Origin: Lacipirellula limnantheis | Lineage (GTDB): Bacteria > Planctomycetota > Planctomycetia > Pirellulales > Lacipirellulaceae | Direction of reading: 5' to 3' | NCBI RefSeq assembly: GCF_007746075.1 | Contig: NZ_CP036339.1 | Coordinates: 930,001 to 994,000, forward strand | DNA length: 64,000 nt | In this document: positions 60,393 to 64,000 of the stretch, piece after piece | Position numbering within the stretch: position 1 is the stretch's first letter | Layout: every line of letters begins with the position of its first letter | Position numbers and translations under genes: made by a program | Notes under the pieces: model-generated | Told to the model about the DNA's origin: nothing | What the model saw: only the letters and a program-made list of their open reading frames with translations | Database searches by the model: none

Positions 60393-61001
60393 ATGGCAGC
60401 GAACGCATTGAACGATCTGAGAAACAACTGGGAGCTGATTTTCGCTCCGGCGATTGAAAACGCCTCGGCGGCGATGAGCGCCTGGACGAATGGCGACGTC
60501 TCACTGGCTCTCGACGAAGTTCGCGAGGTCGAAGTCGAGGAGGTGGCGGCCGCGCTCGACTTGACGGATGAGTTGTCGACGATGGTGCTGCTGGGCATCG
60601 GGGGCGCCATGGGCGGACAGTTAATCCTCAGTTTCGATCGCGACAATGCCTGTCGTCTCATCGCTTCGCTACTGAATCGGGAAGTCGATCGCGATGAAGC
60701 CTGGAATGAGCTCGAGATATCGGCGCTGCAGGAGACGGGCAACATCCTCAGTTCGGCGTACCTCAACGCAATCACCGCGCTGACGGGCCGGCGGCTGTGG
60801 CCCTCGCCGCCGACCGTGACCGAAGACTATGCGATGAGCGTCGTCGGCCAAGCGGTCATGACGCAGGCGCTTACGGAGGACCGGGTCTTGCTGTGCCGCA
60901 CGCGGTTCTCCCGCCTCGGCCAGCGGGTGGAGTGGAATTTGATCTTCGTGCCGTCTCCAGAACTGTTGCAACTGTTGCGGGAGATGGCGGCGACGTTATA
61001 G
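60393..61001 (+). CDS. cheC: CheC-type phosphatase
   Basis: A 202-residue member of the CheC/CheX/FliY family. The active-site helix SALQETGNILSSAYLNAI fits the E-x2-N pattern of CheC. A pseudo-symmetric first half (ALDLTDELSTMVLLGIGGAMGG) lacks a clear second pattern, so it may have one active site. It likely acts on CheY-P, with CheD (next gene) binding it. The ATG at 60393 is 34 bases after the cheA stop. Confidence 0.82.
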   Translation: MAANALNDLRNNWELIFAPAIENASAAMSAWTNGDVSLALDEVREVEVEEVAAALDLTDELSTMVLLGIGGAMGGQLILSFDRDNACRLIASLLNREVDRDEAWNELEISALQETGNILSSAYLNAITALTGRRLWPSPPTVTEDYAMSVVGQAVMTQALTEDRVLLCRTRFSRLGQRVEWNLIFVPSPELLQLLREMAATL

Positions 61002-61149
61002 CCGTCCAGCTAACGGATTTCTTTCAATCCAGAGAGTGCAGAGCACGACGAGCGAAGCAGAGCACAGAGAGTCCGTCGATCGCACGTTCTCAAAGCGCAC
61101 CGCGTTTAGGAATTCAGCAAAAAGCACCGACAAAGAAGAGACGCCTTGA

Positions 61150-61638
61150 ATGACTGCCACGTTGACAACCCGACGCCCCGAGACGACGGTCGGCATGGGC
61201 CAAATCGCCGTGCTGACCGGCGACGAGCGGGCGAGCGCGGTGTTGGGCTCCTGCGTCGGCGTGGCGATCTACGACGAGACGAAGAAGCTCGGTGCGTTGG
61301 CCCACGTGGTGCTGCCCACGTCCGCCGGTCGGCCGGGGACGCCGGGCAAGTTCGTCGACACGGCGATCACGTGGATGCTTAACGAGTTGCGCTCGCGCGG
61401 CGCCGACCCGCGCAAGCTGCGGTGTAAGTTGACCGGCGGGGCGACGATGTTCGCCGCCAACGGTCCGTTTCAGATCGGACAGCAGAACATCGACGCGACG
61501 CGGCAAGCGCTCGCGGCGGCGAACGTGCGAATCGTGGCAGAACATCTCGGCGGGGCCAAAGGGCGGCGCATCACTTTCGAATGCGACGCCTTCACAATCG
61601 TCGTGGAATCTGCGGGCGAAACAAGCGTCACGCTGTAA
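61150..61638 (+). CDS. cheD: Receptor glutamine deamidase CheD
   Basis: A 162-residue enzyme that deamidates glutamines of receptors, and can bind CheC. Catalytic Cys35 (VLGSCVGVAIYD) and His52 (LAHVVLP) are in place; the Thr-rich RCKLTGGATMF block follows. It adds a second adaptation route beside CheR and CheB. The ATG at 61150 is used. It sits right after cheC, as in Bacillus and Thermotoga. Confidence 0.93.
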   Translation: MTATLTTRRPETTVGMGQIAVLTGDERASAVLGSCVGVAIYDETKKLGALAHVVLPTSAGRPGTPGKFVDTAITWMLNELRSRGADPRKLRCKLTGGATMFAANGPFQIGQQNIDATRQALAAANVRIVAEHLGGAKGRRITFECDAFTIVVESAGETSVTL

Positions 61639-61668
61639 ACCCGCTGCGGAAAACCTAGGAACGATACC

Positions 61669-62082
61669 ATGAGCCACACATTGCTGGTGACCGACGATTC
61701 GATGATCGTGCGCGAGATGATCAAGGACTTGGCGGCCGAAGCAGGTTGGAACGTCGTTGGCGAAGCTGTCAACGGCCAGCAGGCGATCGACAAATATCGC
61801 GAGCTGCGCCCCGATGCGATGACGCTGGATTTGGTCATGCCCGAGTACGACGGTTTGCACGCGTTGCGCGGCGTTCGCGAACTTGATCCGCACGCCAAGG
61901 TATTGGTTGTCAGCGCGATTGACCAGACCGACGTGCTTCAGGAAGCGGTCAAGCTTGGCGCCGCCGATTTTATCGTCAAGCCGTTCGACAAGCGACGCGC
62001 TCAGCGCGCCCTCTCCATCCTGTTTGGCGACGAGCCAATTGTTCTTCACAAGACGGCCGTCGCCGCTGGAGAAATCGCATGA
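61669..62082 (+). CDS. cheY: Single-domain response regulator CheY
   Basis: A 137-residue receiver. Acidic pair in VTDDSM, phospho-acceptor Asp54 in MTLDLVMPEY, Ser/Thr in VVSAID, Lys in DFIVKPF. It should carry the signal from CheA to an output not seen here. A short C-terminal extension follows. Its stop overlaps the next ATG by four bases (ATGA). Confidence 0.93.
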   Translation: MSHTLLVTDDSMIVREMIKDLAAEAGWNVVGEAVNGQQAIDKYRELRPDAMTLDLVMPEYDGLHALRGVRELDPHAKVLVVSAIDQTDVLQEAVKLGAADFIVKPFDKRRAQRALSILFGDEPIVLHKTAVAAGEIA

Positions 62083-63068
62083 GCTGGTCCAATTCTTTGC
62101 CGTCCGAAAACGCCATCCTGCTGCAAAGCGGCACCAACGAAGTCGAGGTGCTGGTCTTCCGCGTGGGAGAATTCACGCTGGGGATCAACGTCGCGAAGGT
62201 GCGGGAAGTTCTGTCTTCCCCTCCCGTGACCGCCCTGCCCGACTCGCATCCATCGATTTGCGGTTGCTTCCGGCTTCGGGATTCGGTGATTCCTTGCTTG
62301 TCGCTCCACCAACATCTGGACGAGCCGCCCTCCTGCCCGCCGGAAGAAGCCGTCGTGATTCTCACCGAGTTCAATCAACACCAAATTGGATTCCTCGTCG
62401 ACGTCGTGGAGCGGATCCACCGCATTAGTTGGACCCAAGTCATGGCCGCTCCCTCGATCGTCGCCCAATCGAAGGCGCCGGTGACCGCCGTGAGCCAGAT
62501 CGACGGTCGTTTGATACTGATGCTCGACTTCGAGATGATCGCCGATCAAGTCGCCCTCGGCGAGCCGAAAGGCGATGCAATCGCCAATGAGCTCGGCGTC
62601 GATCGCGCGGGGCAGCGGGTGGCTATCGCCGACGACTCCGCCACGGCGCGGAAAGCCGTGGAAAATACGCTCCGCTGCAGCGGCTATCAGGACCTGCACA
62701 TTTTTGAGAACGGCGCCGAGGCTTGGAATTGGCTGGCCGCATCGGCCGACAATCGACAAGGACGCCCGCCGATTGACCTGCTCATCAGCGACGTTGAAAT
62801 GCCGCAGGTCGACGGCTTCCATCTCACGAAGCGCATCAAGGATCATCCACAGCTGCGCGAGATTCCCGTGCTGCTCTATTCGTCGATCCTCACGCCCGAC
62901 AACGCCAAGAAGGGGAAGGCGGTCTCGGCCGACGCGCAGATCGCCAAACCGGAGTTGCATCGCGTCGTCGAGATGGCGGACAAGCTGATCTTCGCGGCCA
63001 TGGAGAAGAAGAGCACGACACGCGACGACGTACCGACGGCACGAGAAGCAGAGCTGTCCCCCGTGTGA
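62079..63068 (+). CDS. cheV: CheV-type coupling protein with receiver
   Basis: A 329-residue CheW-receiver fusion. CheW part about 15-160 (VEVLVFRVGEFTLGINVAK, GFLVDVVERIHRISW); receiver about 178-310 with Asp238 in LLISDVEMPQV and acidic pair in AIADDSA. It can be phosphorylated to tune receptor coupling. Start overlaps cheY stop by four bases. Clear CheV architecture. Confidence 0.93.
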   Translation: MSWSNSLPSENAILLQSGTNEVEVLVFRVGEFTLGINVAKVREVLSSPPVTALPDSHPSICGCFRLRDSVIPCLSLHQHLDEPPSCPPEEAVVILTEFNQHQIGFLVDVVERIHRISWTQVMAAPSIVAQSKAPVTAVSQIDGRLILMLDFEMIADQVALGEPKGDAIANELGVDRAGQRVAIADDSATARKAVENTLRCSGYQDLHIFENGAEAWNWLAASADNRQGRPPIDLLISDVEMPQVDGFHLTKRIKDHPQLREIPVLLYSSILTPDNAKKGKAVSADAQIAKPELHRVVEMADKLIFAAMEKKSTTRDDVPTAREAELSPV

Positions 63069-63186
63069 TGTGCGGAGGAGCGGCGAGTCAGGGCCATGAT
63101 TGCCTGCGAGTTGGTCGCTAGTCCAGCTCGACCTCCGCGTTTCAAGTAGCGACCAAGTGCGTCCTGAAGTTTAGAAGCCAGTTGCC

Positions 63187-64000
63187 ATGTCACGCAAACC
63201 AATCCGCGTTCTGGTGATCGACGACTCGCCGCTGGTGCGCGAGCTTATCGTCGACTCGCTCCTAGCTCAGTGCGGCTTCGAGATCGCGGGCGTCGCGGCG
63301 GATGGCTTTCAGGGGCTGCAGTTGCTTGAGGAACTTCAGCCAGACGTGGTGACGCTCGACTTACAGATGCCCGGCAAAGACGGTCTGACGACGCTCGAGG
63401 AGATTTTGCAGAGGCGGCCAACTCCGGTAATCGTCGTGAGTGCGCTGACCCAACGGGCCGCCGAGTCGGCTGTTGACGCGCTGCAGCGCGGAGCAATGGA
63501 TTACGTCGCCAAGCCGGAAGGAATGGCCGCGATGCGGAAGTCATTCGGCGAGGAGTTGCCGGCGAAAATCCGGAACATGGTCGGAGTCGACGTCGCTCAC
63601 GTGTTGCAGCTGCGCAGGGCGCGTGCCGAGCGACGCCAATTGCCGGTGGCGCGGCTCGATGACGGCTCCCAGCGCCGCTGCGCGGCCAGCTGCGTTGCCA
63701 TCGGCGTTTCGACCGGAGGACCGCCAGCGCTGGCGAGATTATTTGCGGCGCTGGCGCCGCCGCTGCCGCCGATCGTCGTTGTGCAGCACATGCCGGAAAT
63801 GTTTACTCGGTCATTCGCCGAGCGCCTCAATTCGCTCTCTCCGTTGACGGTGAAAGAGGCTGAGGAGGGCGACGTCTTGCAGCCAAATTGTGCTTACGTG
63901 GCGCCGGGCGGGAAGCAGCTAAGGATTCGCCGGCGCGGCGAGTCGCGCATCATCGAGATCTTCGACGGCGAGTTCGTCAGCGGTCACAAGCCATCGGTCG
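63187..64000 (+). CDS. cheB: Chemotaxis methylesterase CheB (cluster 2), cut by the window
   Basis: The frame is open at the window edge, so the 3' end with the catalytic Asp is missing. Visible parts: receiver with Asp58 in VVTLDLQMPG, Ser175 in AIGVSTGGPPAL, His201 in VVVQHMPEMF and a normal GGKQLRI block. ATG at 63187 (MSRKPIRVLVIDDSP). It gives cluster 2 its own esterase, distinct from the cluster 1 gene at 38358-39440. Confidence 0.93.
   Translation, partial: MSRKPIRVLVIDDSPLVRELIVDSLLAQCGFEIAGVAADGFQGLQLLEELQPDVVTLDLQMPGKDGLTTLEEILQRRPTPVIVVSALTQRAAESAVDALQRGAMDYVAKPEGMAAMRKSFGEELPAKIRNMVGVDVAHVLQLRRARAERRQLPVARLDDGSQRRCAASCVAIGVSTGGPPALARLFAALAPPLPPIVVVQHMPEMFTRSFAERLNSLSPLTVKEAEEGDVLQPNCAYVAPGGKQLRIRRRGESRIIEIFDGEFVSGHKPSV

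Noticed and set aside
1..64000. CRISPR array, prophage, integrase or tRNA attachment site
   Set aside because: No evenly spaced direct repeats, phage structural genes or cloverleaf sequences were seen.

Overview
The window (about 62-65% G+C by eye) looks like chromosomal DNA of a planctomycete, probably of the Pirellulales. Points in favour are a sulfatase, a very large PVC-type heme-binding dehydrogenase, a nine-repeat FG-GAP protein, a planctomycete-style RpoZ, small membrane proteins of a recurring planctomycete type, and many intergenic palindromes. Genus-level placement is not possible from the sequence alone.

Region 1 (1-11.2 kb): end of a sulfatase, argS, rsfS, a Bcp peroxiredoxin, an MFS exporter, a repeat-rich 1-kb gap, a large membrane-anchored vWA/coiled-coil protein with an unrecognised partner, and a PIG-L/LmbE deacetylase. 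Region 2 (11.3-24.8 kb): a BON-MscS channel, a BrkB-type membrane protein, then a tightly coupled three-gene unit (six-hairpin glycosidase-like, GT4 glycosyltransferase, and a type I phosphodiesterase fused to an endonuclease/exonuclease/phosphatase domain). After this come a sodium:solute symporter, an FG-GAP protein and a DapA/NanA-family aldolase. Region 3 (25-34 kb): cold-shock protein with a long leader, small zinc-ribbon protein, a hypothetical protein, rpoZ, lpxA, two tandem kup genes and a secreted transglutaminase-like protein. Region 4 (34-37.5 kb): a complete 959-bp insertion sequence sitting in the loop of a REP palindrome, several small membrane proteins (one with an in-frame stop near its N-terminus), and a repeat-rich gap.

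Region 5 (37.5-45.7 kb): chemotaxis cluster 1, read leftwards as cheA(REC)-cheW-mcp-cheB-cheR, with a divergent cheX. Region 6 (45.7-53.4 kb): PVC dehydrogenase, birA, a fucose-isomerase-like protein, and two adjacent FixJ-type regulators, one of which lacks the phospho-acceptor Asp. Region 7 (54 kb to the end): chemotaxis cluster 2, cheW-mcp(PAS)-cheR-cheA(two HPt)-cheC-cheD-cheY-cheV-cheB. Together the clusters form two nearly complete excitation/adaptation circuits with two different CheC/CheX-class phosphatases. No flagellar or pilus gene lies in the window, so the output organ is not shown.

The most notable non-coding observations are: (i) a five-copy palindromic element of the form TGTCGC-N14-GCGACA in two distant intergenic gaps; (ii) the IS inserted in a REP with a 4-bp target duplication, whose leader folds over the transposase start; (iii) several strong hairpins next to chemotaxis genes. 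Nothing CRISPR-like, no rRNA or tRNA genes, and no prophage were seen.
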